A stretch of DNA of 64,000 nucleotides from NCBI GenBank assembly GCA_002363955.1, contig DEXE01000006.1, positions 372,001-436,000 on the forward strand, read 5' to 3'. Positions 23,554-32,625 of the stretch are shown piece after piece; within the stretch, counting starts at the first letter, position 1, and each line of letters starts with the position of its first letter. The stretch comes from Methylophaga sp. UBA3192 (GTDB lineage: Bacteria; Pseudomonadota; Gammaproteobacteria; Nitrosococcales; Methylophagaceae). The translations under genes were made by a program, and so were the position numbers. Under the pieces are notes generated by a model, which was not told the DNA's origin, searched no databases, and saw nothing but the letters and a program-made list of their open reading frames with translations.

Positions 23554-25710
23554 CTAAATCACCTTCTTTGTTAAGTTGCTTTCCAGACTTTTGAGTTGCT
23601 GTAAACAATCACGTTGACTCAAAAAGGCCAGTTCCTCTTGATTCTCAAGCCAGGACTCAAGCTGCTGCATAGTTTCAGCATGACGTACTTTCCACTCTGC
23701 CAATATCCGAGGTGCATGGAACACTGGAGGTTGCCCAGCATTTTCCGGTAGTTGGGCAATATGCCACTTACACAACTGTGGATCATTGATCAGTCTGATG
23801 AATGCATGTTGTTTGGGTTGTTCGGGGAGCGCTGACAATTGTTGATCCAAAGCCACCAGAATGGGGGATGGTCTTTTTTCTTCCGGGCAACGAAGCAGAC
23901 CAGACCATTTAATCAGTTTACTGCGTCTTGAACCACCACTTATCCAGGATAAGGGAATAGACAACATCAATCCACCGGTAATCGGCAGTAACCAGTAAAA
24001 CAGTTCAATGCTCAACAACAAAGCAATAACGGCGAGAATGATGCCGAACAATGTATGTCCCGCATGAGCTCTGGCCACAGATGACCAACTCAACGCGCCA
24101 TCATCTCGTGACTGTGGCATCCAGCCACTGTCCTTACCGCGAAAAATTCCAACGACCACACCAAACTGATGCACCATTAATATTGGCGCATACAAAGCAG
24201 ACATGAGTATTTCCAGAATAACGCTAAACGTCAGCAGAATCGGGCCGCCAAACTTCATGCAACGTGGAATATTTATCAGTGCTGCAAACCAGCCGAATAC
24301 TTTTGGTGCAATAACGATAGCCATTGAGACGATAAACAGCATTAGCGCGCGTTCAGAATCGAATACGGGCCAGGTGGGAAAGAGTGAAGGATTAGCAAAA
24401 TATTCCGGACGGACGTATCTGGCCTGAACAGCAATGGCTAGGCCGACAACGATGAGAGACAGCCAGAAAACCGCACTTAAATAGGACATCAGTCCGGAAA
24501 ATATATGTAAACGGGTGGGTAATACAAACCCCTGAGCAAACATAAATGGCGTGTGTTGCAGATTGCCCTGACACCACCGGCGATCCCGAATCATGATATT
24601 AATCAGTGAAGGGGGAGACTCTTCATAAGTAGACTGGATATCCGTATCAAATCGAACTCCCCAGCCAGCACGACGCAATAATGCGGCTTCAATAAAATCA
24701 TGACTCAATACATGACCACCAAAAGGTGGTTTACCCGGCAAGAGAGGTAAATGTGATGACTCGGCAAATGCACGAGTACGGATAATGGCATTATGCCCCC
24801 AAAAATTAGACGAAAGGCCATGCCAGGCGGATAAGCCTTCGGCATAAATTGGGCCAAAACAATGATTGGCAAACTGCTGTAGTCGGCCATAGAGCGTATT
24901 GGCACGCACAATGGTCGGTAAGGTTTGTATTAATCCCACACTGGGTGATGCCGCCAACCGCCTGGATAGCGTCAGCATACTTTCTGCACTCATCACGCTG
25001 TCCGCATCCAGCACGATCATAGCGTCATAGGCACCGCCCCAGCGTTGTACCCAATCTCCGATATTGCCTGCTTTACGCTCGGTATTCTGCTGACGTCGGC
25101 GGTAATAAACCGGACAGCCTGATTCATCCTTGTTTAAGAGATCAAAAAATGCCTGCTCTTCAGCAATCCAGGCATCTGCCTTGTTGGTATCACTGAGCAG
25201 AAAAAATGCATATTTTCCCGGTGCCTTTTCCAGTAAGTCATCACGCATCACCTTGAGTGCTGCCTTGATACGAATAGGATCTTCATTATAGATGGGCAGC
25301 AATATGGCGGTAGTAAAGTCGGGTTCCCGTTCGGGTTGTTTAATCAGTCTTGGCTTGAGATGTAATAAGAAGCCGAGCAATGCCTGGGCGAAAGCAAACG
25401 AGACCCAAAGGAAATTGATGCTGAACAGGATTAAAAACAGCCACTGCAGATTAGTGACGACATTGGTTGTGCTTAACACACCATAGATTTCAGAAACACC
25501 ATAATATGACAAACCCAACATCACCCCAAGCACAAATAACCGGGAAATGAGTGTGCGCAAGATGTAGAAAAATGTCCGCTGGCCAGGGCGCATTGGGAGT
25601 CCCTGTTCGTAGACACCATGGCGCGGCATTGCCAATGGCGATTCGGGGGGCAGAGCAGGTTCGTAATGAATGCGCTTTTCTGTATTGTTAATCCGTAAAT
25701 CCAGGGTCAT
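23554..25710 (-). CDS. opgH: OpgH (MdoH), osmoregulated periplasmic glucan glucosyltransferase
   Basis: A 718-residue inner-membrane GT2 enzyme that polymerises UDP-glucose into the beta-1,2 glucan backbone. Membrane segments flank the cytoplasmic catalytic domain. That domain carries ILLPIYNEDP, LDADSVM (DXD), the acceptor-site SHDFIEAALLRRAGW and the processivity motif RDRRWCQGN. It is shorter than E. coli OpgH (~847), mainly at the N-terminus, which in E. coli includes the region that inhibits FtsZ. Its ATG overlaps the opgG stop (ATGA), the standard opgGH operon. Confidence 0.95.
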   Translation of the reverse strand: MTLDLRINNTEKRIHYEPALPPESPLAMPRHGVYEQGLPMRPGQRTFFYILRTLISRLFVLGVMLGLSYYGVSEIYGVLSTTNVVTNLQWLFLILFSINFLWVSFAFAQALLGFLLHLKPRLIKQPEREPDFTTAILLPIYNEDPIRIKAALKVMRDDLLEKAPGKYAFFLLSDTNKADAWIAEEQAFFDLLNKDESGCPVYYRRRQQNTERKAGNIGDWVQRWGGAYDAMIVLDADSVMSAESMLTLSRRLAASPSVGLIQTLPTIVRANTLYGRLQQFANHCFGPIYAEGLSAWHGLSSNFWGHNAIIRTRAFAESSHLPLLPGKPPFGGHVLSHDFIEAALLRRAGWGVRFDTDIQSTYEESPPSLINIMIRDRRWCQGNLQHTPFMFAQGFVLPTRLHIFSGLMSYLSAVFWLSLIVVGLAIAVQARYVRPEYFANPSLFPTWPVFDSERALMLFIVSMAIVIAPKVFGWFAALINIPRCMKFGGPILLTFSVILEILMSALYAPILMVHQFGVVVGIFRGKDSGWMPQSRDDGALSWSSVARAHAGHTLFGIILAVIALLLSIELFYWLLPITGGLMLSIPLSWISGGSRRSKLIKWSGLLRCPEEKRPSPILVALDQQLSALPEQPKQHAFIRLINDPQLCKWHIAQLPENAGQPPVFHAPRILAEWKVRHAETMQQLESWLENQEELAFLSQRDCLQQLKSLESNLTKKVI

Positions 25711-27290
25711 AGAGAATTGTTCCAGTCCCTGCTAATCCATCTGTAAAGCCATGTGGGAGCAGCATTTACATCATCCTTGTTTAACTGAACCCGTAACTCC
25801 GCCACATCAGCATCTTCAGCATCAAACGTGATAAATACCCTTGCACCATTGATATGCGGATTTGCCTCAATACGACTTTCCATAATCTTGCCCTGGCTGA
25901 TGCTGGCGATAACCTCAATTTGATCCAGATCTTCGCTGCTGATATTACTGTAATCGATCAATACTTCCTTATTACCATCAAACAGTTTCAGGCCACTGGC
26001 ACTGCCGACGATGCGAGTTTCATTCATATCAGCCGGCACATCATCGGGCGATATTAACGTGTAGGAAAATTTAAAAGGTTCACCTTTTTTAAGACCATCC
26101 GCGGGTTTCCAATAAGCAACAATATTGTCATTTTCTTCAGAAGCCGATGGGATTTCAACCAGTTCTACCTGACCTTTACCCCAGTCACCTGCCGGTTTAA
26201 CCCAGGCGGAGGGACGCTGATGATATTTAGCTTCCAAATCCTGATAATAATTGAAGTCGCGGTGTCGTTGGATTAAACCGAAACCTTTCGGGTTTTCATC
26301 GATAAAAGCACTGACTTGCAAAGTTTGTGGATTAATCAGGGGGCGCCAAAGCCGCTCACCCTGACCATTTAGCATTTGCAGTCCTTCGGAATCGTGTACT
26401 GCAGGACGATAATCAAGCTGATCGGGGCGATCCATACCACCATGCATAAACATGGAAGTTAACGGTGCAAGTCCGGCATGTTTGATATCTGCTCGCGGAA
26501 ATAATATAGCGTCGACATCAACCCTGCTGGGGGCGCCTGGATGAATGCCAAAACGATAGGCTCCTGTGATGCTTTTACTGTCAAGTAATGCATGTACCAC
26601 AATGGCGTTCTGTTTTGATGAAGGTCGTTCAATCCAGAACTTTTTAAATAGTGGAAACTCTTCACCTGTGGGTTGTGCTACATCAATGGCAAGTCCGCGA
26701 GCTGAAATACCATACAGCTGTCCTTGCGATACGATTCTGAAATAACTTGCCCCTTGGAAAACGATAAATTCATCGTGATGATCCTCGCTGTTCAGGGGAT
26801 AGTGCAAACGCAGGCCAGCATACTTACCGACTTCAGCTATTTTTTTGCCAATATCGTCATTCGGCACGCTGAAAGAGTTTTCAGAAAGTTCAACTGGAAA
26901 AGACTCGCCATTTTCTACCACATCAATATCAATCAAATCCTGATAGAGAAATCCCGGTGCAAATAACTGCACTGAAAACCTGGTGGGGGTGCCGCCCCAA
27001 ATGGCCGCATTTTGCTGAAAATTTATTTGCCGATAGGTAGAGTAGTCAAGATTTTTCAATTCTTCAGGGGCTGATGCTGGTTTTTTAAACGGCTGTTCAG
27101 CAAGTTGACGAGCATTTTCAATCACTGTATCCCGCGAAAAAGGTTTGCTTTCGAGTTCATTTTCGACAGCCGTTTCAGCATGGCTTGTTTGGAAAAACAA
27201 CAGTATAAAAATGGCAATGAATAACCCGTAAAAGATCTTTATAGTGAATGAATAGTCGATTTTTGGATGAAGAGATAGATTACTCAACAT
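25707..27290 (-). CDS. opgG: OpgG (MdoG), periplasmic glucan biosynthesis protein
   Basis: A 527-residue periplasmic protein needed to branch and release osmoregulated periplasmic glucans. The N-terminal signal (IFYGLFIAIFILLFFQTSHA) is followed by the MdoG domain: YSTYRQINFQ, LFAPGFLYQDLIDI, IERPSSKQNAIVVHALLDSK, FMHGGMDRPDQLDYRPAVHD and GFGLIQRHRDFNYYQDLEAK. The last two segments contain the conserved aspartates of the family. First gene of opgGH. Confidence 0.95.
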   Translation of the reverse strand: MLSNLSLHPKIDYSFTIKIFYGLFIAIFILLFFQTSHAETAVENELESKPFSRDTVIENARQLAEQPFKKPASAPEELKNLDYSTYRQINFQQNAAIWGGTPTRFSVQLFAPGFLYQDLIDIDVVENGESFPVELSENSFSVPNDDIGKKIAEVGKYAGLRLHYPLNSEDHHDEFIVFQGASYFRIVSQGQLYGISARGLAIDVAQPTGEEFPLFKKFWIERPSSKQNAIVVHALLDSKSITGAYRFGIHPGAPSRVDVDAILFPRADIKHAGLAPLTSMFMHGGMDRPDQLDYRPAVHDSEGLQMLNGQGERLWRPLINPQTLQVSAFIDENPKGFGLIQRHRDFNYYQDLEAKYHQRPSAWVKPAGDWGKGQVELVEIPSASEENDNIVAYWKPADGLKKGEPFKFSYTLISPDDVPADMNETRIVGSASGLKLFDGNKEVLIDYSNISSEDLDQIEVIASISQGKIMESRIEANPHINGARVFITFDAEDADVAELRVQLNKDDVNAAPTWLYRWISRDWNNSL

Positions 27291-27407
27291 GCGGCTAAAT
27301 CCTTATTGCGGAATTATATGGGGATAAAAATAGGGAAGACTCTGTCGAACCAAACTGGATTCAACGATAGTTACTATTTCAGATTCGATACGGTGTAACA
27401 ATAACTT

Positions 27408-27423
27408 GAGTTAATATTAACTC
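27408..27423. promoter_or_regulatory. 16-bp perfect palindrome upstream of BFD-like gene
   Basis: GAGTTAATATTAACTC is fully self-complementary and lies 66 bp before the chosen start of the BFD-like gene. Size and AT-rich centre fit an operator for a dimeric regulator; no specific regulator can be named. Confidence 0.4.
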
Positions 27424-27488
27424 ATGTATGAATATGCATGATTGAATCTGAAATTTTATGCATTAAAATTTATTGCCAGGCAAGTTTG

Positions 27489-27701
27489 ATGAAAAACGAC
27501 AATGATATTCACCAGAATCTTGACGAAGTAATTTGCGATTGCAGTGGAACGACCCGTGGCAAGATTATCAGCCTGGTAGAGCAGGGAATTGTGGATAGCG
27601 ATACCATTTCACGTAAAACCGGCGCAATTTCTGGCTGTGGTTCCTGTGATTATGATATTGAGATGCTATTGGATGACATTGTTGCTAAATTGCAACATTA
27701 G
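27489..27701 (+). CDS. BFD-like [2Fe-2S]-binding protein
   Basis: A 70-residue protein with the four-cysteine pattern of the BFD/NirB-type [2Fe-2S] fold: CDC near the start (VICDCSGTT) and CGSC ~32 residues later (AISGCGSCDYDIEMLLDDIV). Bacterioferritin-associated ferredoxin uses this fold to mobilise iron from bacterioferritin. I chose ATG 27489 (an upstream in-frame ATG at 27438 would add 17 residues unlike the family). It lies 176 bp before a FecA-like receptor with a Fur-like box, so an iron-linked role fits; no bacterioferritin gene is in the window. Confidence 0.82.
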   Translation: MKNDNDIHQNLDEVICDCSGTTRGKIISLVEQGIVDSDTISRKTGAISGCGSCDYDIEMLLDDIVAKLQH

Positions 27702-27806
27702 TCCAATACTGTTGTTAAATACCTATTTTATATAACTTTCTGATAGATCCCTCCCATACCATCATCAGTTGATTAGGAAAAAATCCCTTTCTTATTGTGA
27801 AAGTGC

Positions 27807-27834
27807 TTGACTCGGTAATAAGAACCATTACTAT
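27807..27834 (+). promoter_or_regulatory. Promoter with overlapping Fur-like box for TonB receptor
   Basis: TTGACT (27807-27812) and TACTAT (27829-27834) spaced 16 bp form a sigma-70-type promoter. Between and over them, GGTAATAAGAACCATTACT (27814-27832) matches the 19-bp Fur consensus at 13 of 19 positions by hand count. This layout would block RNA polymerase when Fur is loaded with iron. Confidence 0.6.
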
Positions 27835-27877
27835 TCGCCTTTACATTTCTTTACGTATAGCAATTAAAGGTAACAAT

Positions 27878-30046
27878 ATGGAAAATGGTATTCGCAAGTC
27901 GCGAAATTTTAAGTTCAAACCTATCGTTTCAGTTGTGACAGTTGCACTGGGTACAATGCATGGTTCACAGGTGCTGGCAGATGAAAATGTAAAATCATTA
28001 GATTCCGTAACTGTAATAGGTAGTGAACAAGCTGCACGTGAGTTGCCAGGATCGGCTTATTATGTTGACAACGATCAACTTACAACTGAAGCAACTACAG
28101 ACATTCATCAAGTCCTGAAAACTGTTCCAGGAATCTATATTCTTGAAGAGGATGGATTAGGTTTACGTCCAAATATCGGTGTTCGTGCAGCTGCGCCGGA
28201 ACGAAGCCAAAATATTACGCTGATGGAAGATGGCGTCTTAATTGCGCCAGCACCTTATTCCAATCCTGCAGCCTACTATTTTCCAACAGCTTTACGTTTA
28301 AATTCGGTTGAAGTCCTGAAAGGCGCCCCCCTTCTACGTTATGGTCCACAAACAGTCGGTGGTGTGGTTAACTTGGTATCCACACCAATTCCAGAAAGTA
28401 ATCGTGGCCGGGCTATGTTTATGCTCAGCGATGAAGGCTCTTTTGATACGCACGCTTATTACGGTGGAAAAGAAGGTGGTTTTGGTTATCTTTTAGAAAC
28501 GGTTCAACGCAATAACAAAGGTTTCAAGGACATTGATCGGAGCGGACAAGATAGTGGATTTGAAATTCAGGATTATGTTGGCAAATTATCATGGGAAGAT
28601 GAACGCAATAAAGTGCTTTTTAAATTCCAACGTTCCTTTGAAGATTCTGATGAAACCTATGCAGGTCTGACTGATGCAGACTTTCGACGTGATGAAAACC
28701 GTCGTTATGGACTGACAGAAATAGATAATATGGATAATGACCATACTGGGGTTAATCTCAGTCATAATTTTAAATGGTCAGAAACGTTTAATTCCACCGT
28801 GACGCTTTATCACAATGAATTCAAACGTAATTGGTTTAAGTTTGATAATACTGGTGATCTTATCAACGCAGCAAATGCTGGGGATGCTAGTGCTCAGGCA
28901 GTTTTGGATGGAGACCAAGATGCATTTGGTCTTAGGTACAAGAATAATAATCGAGAGTATGATTCTTATGGTGTTCAAGCTAATTTCAATTGGCTGCTCG
29001 GTAAACATGATTTGAATTTTGGTGTGCGACAACATTTCGATGAAACAGACCGATTTCAACCTGTCGAGACATATGATCAAATAAACGGACAGCTTGTTTT
29101 TCAAGGCAGCAATGCTGACACGGTGAGTGGTGGTGATAATCGTCTGGAAGAGGCTCAGGCTCTCAGTATTTGGATAACCGATAATTTTCAAGTTACCGAT
29201 AAACTGTTAGTAAATCTTTCCTTACGCATGGAAGATGTTGAAAGCAAAGCTCGTCGCTATGGGGAACCTGCACGCTCATCAGTTACGAACAGAGTTGAAA
29301 ATGATTATCGTGAGTTTTTGCCGGGTATTTCGGCGACTTATGATTTAACCGATAATTGGCAAGTTTTAGCGGGTTATCACGAAGGTATGTTGCCTATCAG
29401 TGCAAATGCCGAAGATGGTACTGATCCGGGGTTAAGTGATAATTACGAATTCGGCGTGCGCTTTACTCAAGGTACATTCTACAGTGAGGCAATTGCTTTC
29501 TATTCTGACTTTAGTAACTTTGTTGAGCAATGTTCGGTAGCTTCCAATTGCAGTAATGGCGCTGATTCTGGTTCATTTAGTCTTGGTGGAGCAGAGGTTA
29601 AAGGTCTTGAGTTTCAAGCAGGCAAATTATTCACGGCCGGTAACTTTATGATCCCGGTTGATATTACCTACACTTATACTGACGGCGAGACTACATCTGG
29701 AGATCAACTTGTTAGTGGTTTAGAGCTGCAAAATATTCCTGAAAACATGTTCAGTGCTAGAGTTGGTTTAGAGCACAGCAGCGGTTGGAATAATTACGCC
29801 GTGGCAAAATACATAGATGAAACTTGTGTAGATGTAGGTTGTAATAAATCAGATAGTCGTTTTGATCGCACCGACGCTTTATTTACTATGGATTTAATTA
29901 GTCGTTATCAGTTCGTGAATGGTCCTGAAGTATTTTTAAAGGTTGAGAATGTATTCGACAGACAAGAAATTATTGCTCGTCAACCTTTTGGTGCTCGGCC
30001 GAATATTGAGCGGACTGTCTATGCTGGTATTATTATTGACTTTTAA
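27878..30046 (+). CDS. TonB-dependent outer-membrane receptor, FecA-like
   Basis: 722 residues from ATG 27878, which has AAAGG upstream; the frame extends to 27797 but those residues precede the signal peptide. A signal peptide ends near VLADEN. The plug domain follows (TDIHQVLKTVPGIYILEEDG, RPNIGVRAAAPERSQNITLM, EVLKGAPLLRYGPQTVGGVV). Then comes a 22-strand barrel ending in an aromatic residue (TVYAGIIIDF), as outer-membrane proteins do. The plug is closest to FecA (ferric dicitrate) among receptors I can recall; there is no N-terminal signalling extension, so it should not drive a FecI-type cascade. Probably Fur-regulated iron uptake. Confidence 0.9.
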   Translation: MENGIRKSRNFKFKPIVSVVTVALGTMHGSQVLADENVKSLDSVTVIGSEQAARELPGSAYYVDNDQLTTEATTDIHQVLKTVPGIYILEEDGLGLRPNIGVRAAAPERSQNITLMEDGVLIAPAPYSNPAAYYFPTALRLNSVEVLKGAPLLRYGPQTVGGVVNLVSTPIPESNRGRAMFMLSDEGSFDTHAYYGGKEGGFGYLLETVQRNNKGFKDIDRSGQDSGFEIQDYVGKLSWEDERNKVLFKFQRSFEDSDETYAGLTDADFRRDENRRYGLTEIDNMDNDHTGVNLSHNFKWSETFNSTVTLYHNEFKRNWFKFDNTGDLINAANAGDASAQAVLDGDQDAFGLRYKNNNREYDSYGVQANFNWLLGKHDLNFGVRQHFDETDRFQPVETYDQINGQLVFQGSNADTVSGGDNRLEEAQALSIWITDNFQVTDKLLVNLSLRMEDVESKARRYGEPARSSVTNRVENDYREFLPGISATYDLTDNWQVLAGYHEGMLPISANAEDGTDPGLSDNYEFGVRFTQGTFYSEAIAFYSDFSNFVEQCSVASNCSNGADSGSFSLGGAEVKGLEFQAGKLFTAGNFMIPVDITYTYTDGETTSGDQLVSGLELQNIPENMFSARVGLEHSSGWNNYAVAKYIDETCVDVGCNKSDSRFDRTDALFTMDLISRYQFVNGPEVFLKVENVFDRQEIIARQPFGARPNIERTVYAGIIIDF

Positions 30047-30074
30047 GCTATAAAAGTTTCTTAATAACAGTTAT

Positions 30075-30112
30075 AAAAGCGCCTGGAGGGTTACTTCAGG
30101 CGCTTTTTTTTG
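30075..30112. terminator. Bidirectional terminator between TonB receptor and cysZ-like gene
   Basis: AAAAGCGCCTG, loop GAGGGTTACTT, CAGGCGCTTTTTTT. A 9- to 11-bp stem with seven T residues on the plus strand and four on the minus strand, between convergent genes. Confidence 0.88.
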
Positions 30113-30113
30113 A

Positions 30114-30884
30114 CTAATTTGATGAAGCATTCTTGTGTAAATCTAGAGGATATTTGTTTTGTAATTGGTCGACATACAAAGCTGTTGCACCAGCAACAGC
30201 CACCGGGATAATCAGAAAGTTCACTACCGGAATCATGGTTGCTCCCAGCGTTGTCATGCCGAACCCTAAAGCTAATGAACGTTTGGTTTTGAGCAGTTCA
30301 CGCTGTTGTTTAAACCCCATCAGATGATTTCCTAACGGGTAGTCATGGTAATCAAGCGCCAGTGTCCAGCTGGAAAAAAACAGCCATAACAAGGGCGCAA
30401 TCAGATTAATGCCTGGTATCCATGAAAGGATGAATAATGGAATCATCCACTTCAGCAAATAAACCAGTTTACGTAATTCATTGAAAATCATTCGCGGCGT
30501 ATCGGCGATTAATTGCAAGAGGGTTTGTTCTGGCGGTGGTTGATTGGAAAGTCGTTTTTCAACCGCTTCAGCTAACAATCCATTAAACGGTGCGGCAACA
30601 ATATTGGCGAGAATGGAAAAAGTGAAAAACACCATTAACACAATCAAGATCGCAAACAATGGCCAGAGAATCCACATCAATGCATTGGATAACCATTCCG
30701 GTAACCAGGTCGGTGTCAATTGGGTCATCCAGTCTTCAAACTGAGTGATACCAAACCAGATTGCACCGGCAAACAGTAGCGTATTAATGAATATAGGGAT
30801 ATAGGCAAAACGGCGTACACCAGGTTGATTTATGAGTTTGAATCCACTTAATAAATAACGCGAGCCTTGAATGAAATCACCCAT
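30114..30884 (-). CDS. cysZ: CysZ-like (EI24-domain) membrane protein
   Basis: A 256-residue inner-membrane protein with the CysZ/EI24 layout: N-terminal GSRYLLSGFKLINQPGVRRF, helices FAYIPIFINTLLFAGAIWFG and WILWPLFAILIVLMVFFTFS, the re-entrant segment IVAAPFNGLLAEAVE, and the C-terminal hydrophobic block with LDYHDYPLGNH. CysZ is a sulfate permease feeding cysteine synthesis in E. coli. Adjacent genes (kinase, receptor) do not add functional support. Confidence 0.85.
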   Translation of the reverse strand: MGDFIQGSRYLLSGFKLINQPGVRRFAYIPIFINTLLFAGAIWFGITQFEDWMTQLTPTWLPEWLSNALMWILWPLFAILIVLMVFFTFSILANIVAAPFNGLLAEAVEKRLSNQPPPEQTLLQLIADTPRMIFNELRKLVYLLKWMIPLFILSWIPGINLIAPLLWLFFSSWTLALDYHDYPLGNHLMGFKQQRELLKTKRSLALGFGMTTLGATMIPVVNFLIIPVAVAGATALYVDQLQNKYPLDLHKNASSN

Positions 30885-30895
30885 TTATCAATACC

Positions 30896-32173
30896 TTATT
30901 CAAATAACCTGAGGCCGTCTCTAGCGAGTAATGCACTGCCATAAGCTGCATCGGTTTGGTGGGTTTGTTTAAATGACACCCGTAATAAAGATTGACGTAA
31001 TCGGGTCCATACAGAATTATCTGAACCACCACCAACACTGCGAATGGATATTAATTTTGACTCACTGAGCTGTTGCAAACAATCGTATCCAGCTTTTTCT
31101 ATACTGGCGATACCAGCCAGCAACCCATATAAAAACACATGATCTTCCGCTGGGCGTGGCTGCATTCTTGGCGGGTAGTCTGCATCCGCTATTGGAAAGC
31201 GTTCTCCGGACTTAAGCAGCGGATAATAATCGGGTGGTGACTGTTGTAAATCAATTTTCTGACTTAACGTTCTCAGTTGCTCATTATTAAAAAAATGTCT
31301 TAATACTGCACCACCAGAATTGGATGCGCCACCACAAAGCCAGAATTTGCCCAGTTTATGGCTGTAAATTCCTCGCTTTGCATCAAATACCGGTTTCTGG
31401 CAGATAAGTTTCAATACCAGCGTGGAACCCAGAGAGGTAACAGCTTCGCCAATCGCATTTGCACCTGTTGCGATAAATGCGGCAAGACTATCCGTTGTAC
31501 CGGCTTTAAGAATCGGTGAAAAAGACTGTTTCAGCCCAATTTTTTGCATCGATGATTCCGACAGTTTGCCAATCACCGTGCCAGGTGTAACGACATTGGG
31601 TAAAACGTCAGTTGAAGTAAGCGATTCTATCCAGCTCGGCCATTGATTGTTTACGATATCAAACCCTGACTTTAATGCATTGTTATAATCGGTGGTGCCC
31701 GGTTTGGCTCCTAATTGAATTGCCAGCCAGTCCGCCTGGTGTGCTAAATAGTATTTTTCCGGTAAGGCCAAGGTTCTCTGGAGGTACAGTAATTTTGCCA
31801 GTCCGCTGCCGGGACCGTGCGCTGCTGAGTCAGCTGGTGCCGTTTTGTCAATTTGCTGACTTGCATTTATGGCGCGTTGATCGTTATACATCAACATCTC
31901 ACTAAGTGGACGTCCCTGTAGATCGCACAACATGACTGAACCTGATGTAGCATCAATAACAATGGACTCAACTTCAACATCGGGAATCTGACATAACAGG
32001 TTTTTTAAAGTGGCAAAAAGAAAGTGAGATTGTTGTTTTGCGGAAGGATAGGGCTGCGGAGATGCGGGGAGTGTCAGTTCGGTTTGGGCGAGAATAGCCC
32101 CCGATTTATCAATGGCGCAAACCCGGCACCCGGAGGTGCCGAAATCAATGCCAATCCATGCGCTGTCGCGCAT
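30896..32173 (-). CDS. FGGY-family carbohydrate kinase
   Basis: 425 residues from ATG 32173 (2 bp after queF). The N-terminal ATPase signature WIGIDFGTSGCRVCAID and the phosphate-2/adenosine segments (AGTTDSLAAFIATGANAIGE, SLGSTLVLK, RSVGGGSDNSVWTRLRQ) define an FGGY kinase. It is shorter than E. coli xylulokinase (484) and looks closer to the D-ribulokinase/xylulokinase-1 subgroup of cyanobacteria and plants; that subgroup call is from memory. The sugar is unknown. Close linkage behind queF suggests cotranscription. Confidence 0.82.
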   Translation of the reverse strand: MRDSAWIGIDFGTSGCRVCAIDKSGAILAQTELTLPASPQPYPSAKQQSHFLFATLKNLLCQIPDVEVESIVIDATSGSVMLCDLQGRPLSEMLMYNDQRAINASQQIDKTAPADSAAHGPGSGLAKLLYLQRTLALPEKYYLAHQADWLAIQLGAKPGTTDYNNALKSGFDIVNNQWPSWIESLTSTDVLPNVVTPGTVIGKLSESSMQKIGLKQSFSPILKAGTTDSLAAFIATGANAIGEAVTSLGSTLVLKLICQKPVFDAKRGIYSHKLGKFWLCGGASNSGGAVLRHFFNNEQLRTLSQKIDLQQSPPDYYPLLKSGERFPIADADYPPRMQPRPAEDHVFLYGLLAGIASIEKAGYDCLQQLSESKLISIRSVGGGSDNSVWTRLRQSLLRVSFKQTHQTDAAYGSALLARDGLRLFE

Positions 32174-32175
32174 CT

Positions 32176-32565
32176 TTATGGAAGCTGAACAGGTGTTGGT
32201 GCAACCCAACCTTCTTTACGATATTCAGCAACCACATTGGTGTAGACACCGCCACGTACATTGAAAATACCGGTTACCCGCATAAACCGGGGATCAGTTG
32301 CCGCGACCAGATCGGTGAGAATTTGATTGGTCAGTTTCTCATGAAAACCACCTTCTTCACGATATGACCAGAAATACAGTTTCAGGGATTTCAGTTCGAC
32401 GCATTTCAGATCCGGTACATAATCGATCTTAATCGTGGCAAAATCCGGTTGACCGGTTTTCGGACACAGACAAGTAAATTCAGGTGTTTCGATGTGGATG
32501 GTATAATCCCGCTCCGGTACGGCGTTATCGAAGGTTTCCAGTTGTTTGCTTGGTAGCGTAGACAT
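32176..32565 (-). CDS. queF: QueF, NADPH-dependent 7-cyano-7-deazaguanine reductase (short type)
   Basis: QueF reduces preQ0 to preQ1 in queuosine biosynthesis, the only known nitrile reduction to amine. The 129-residue length is the unimodular type (Bacillus-like), not the ~280-residue E. coli type. The catalytic cysteine is Cys34 in LCPKTGQPDFA, with the proton-donor Asp41 in the same motif. The NADPH/substrate motif is VELKSLKLYFWSYR, and FHE follows. The terminal part FNVRGGVYTNVVAEYR fits the family. No other queuosine gene is in the window and no preQ1 riboswitch was recognised in the 60-bp leader. Confidence 0.93.
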   Translation of the reverse strand: MSTLPSKQLETFDNAVPERDYTIHIETPEFTCLCPKTGQPDFATIKIDYVPDLKCVELKSLKLYFWSYREEGGFHEKLTNQILTDLVAATDPRFMRVTGIFNVRGGVYTNVVAEYRKEGWVAPTPVQLP

Positions 32566-32625
32566 AGGTAATCTCTGAGAGGTTTATAAAACCGTTATTA
32601 TCCCTGAGTTGGCAGATTTAATTAA

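Noticed and set aside
32566..32625. preQ1 riboswitch before queF
   Set aside because: The 60-bp leader shows no H-type pseudoknot pattern I could fold by eye.
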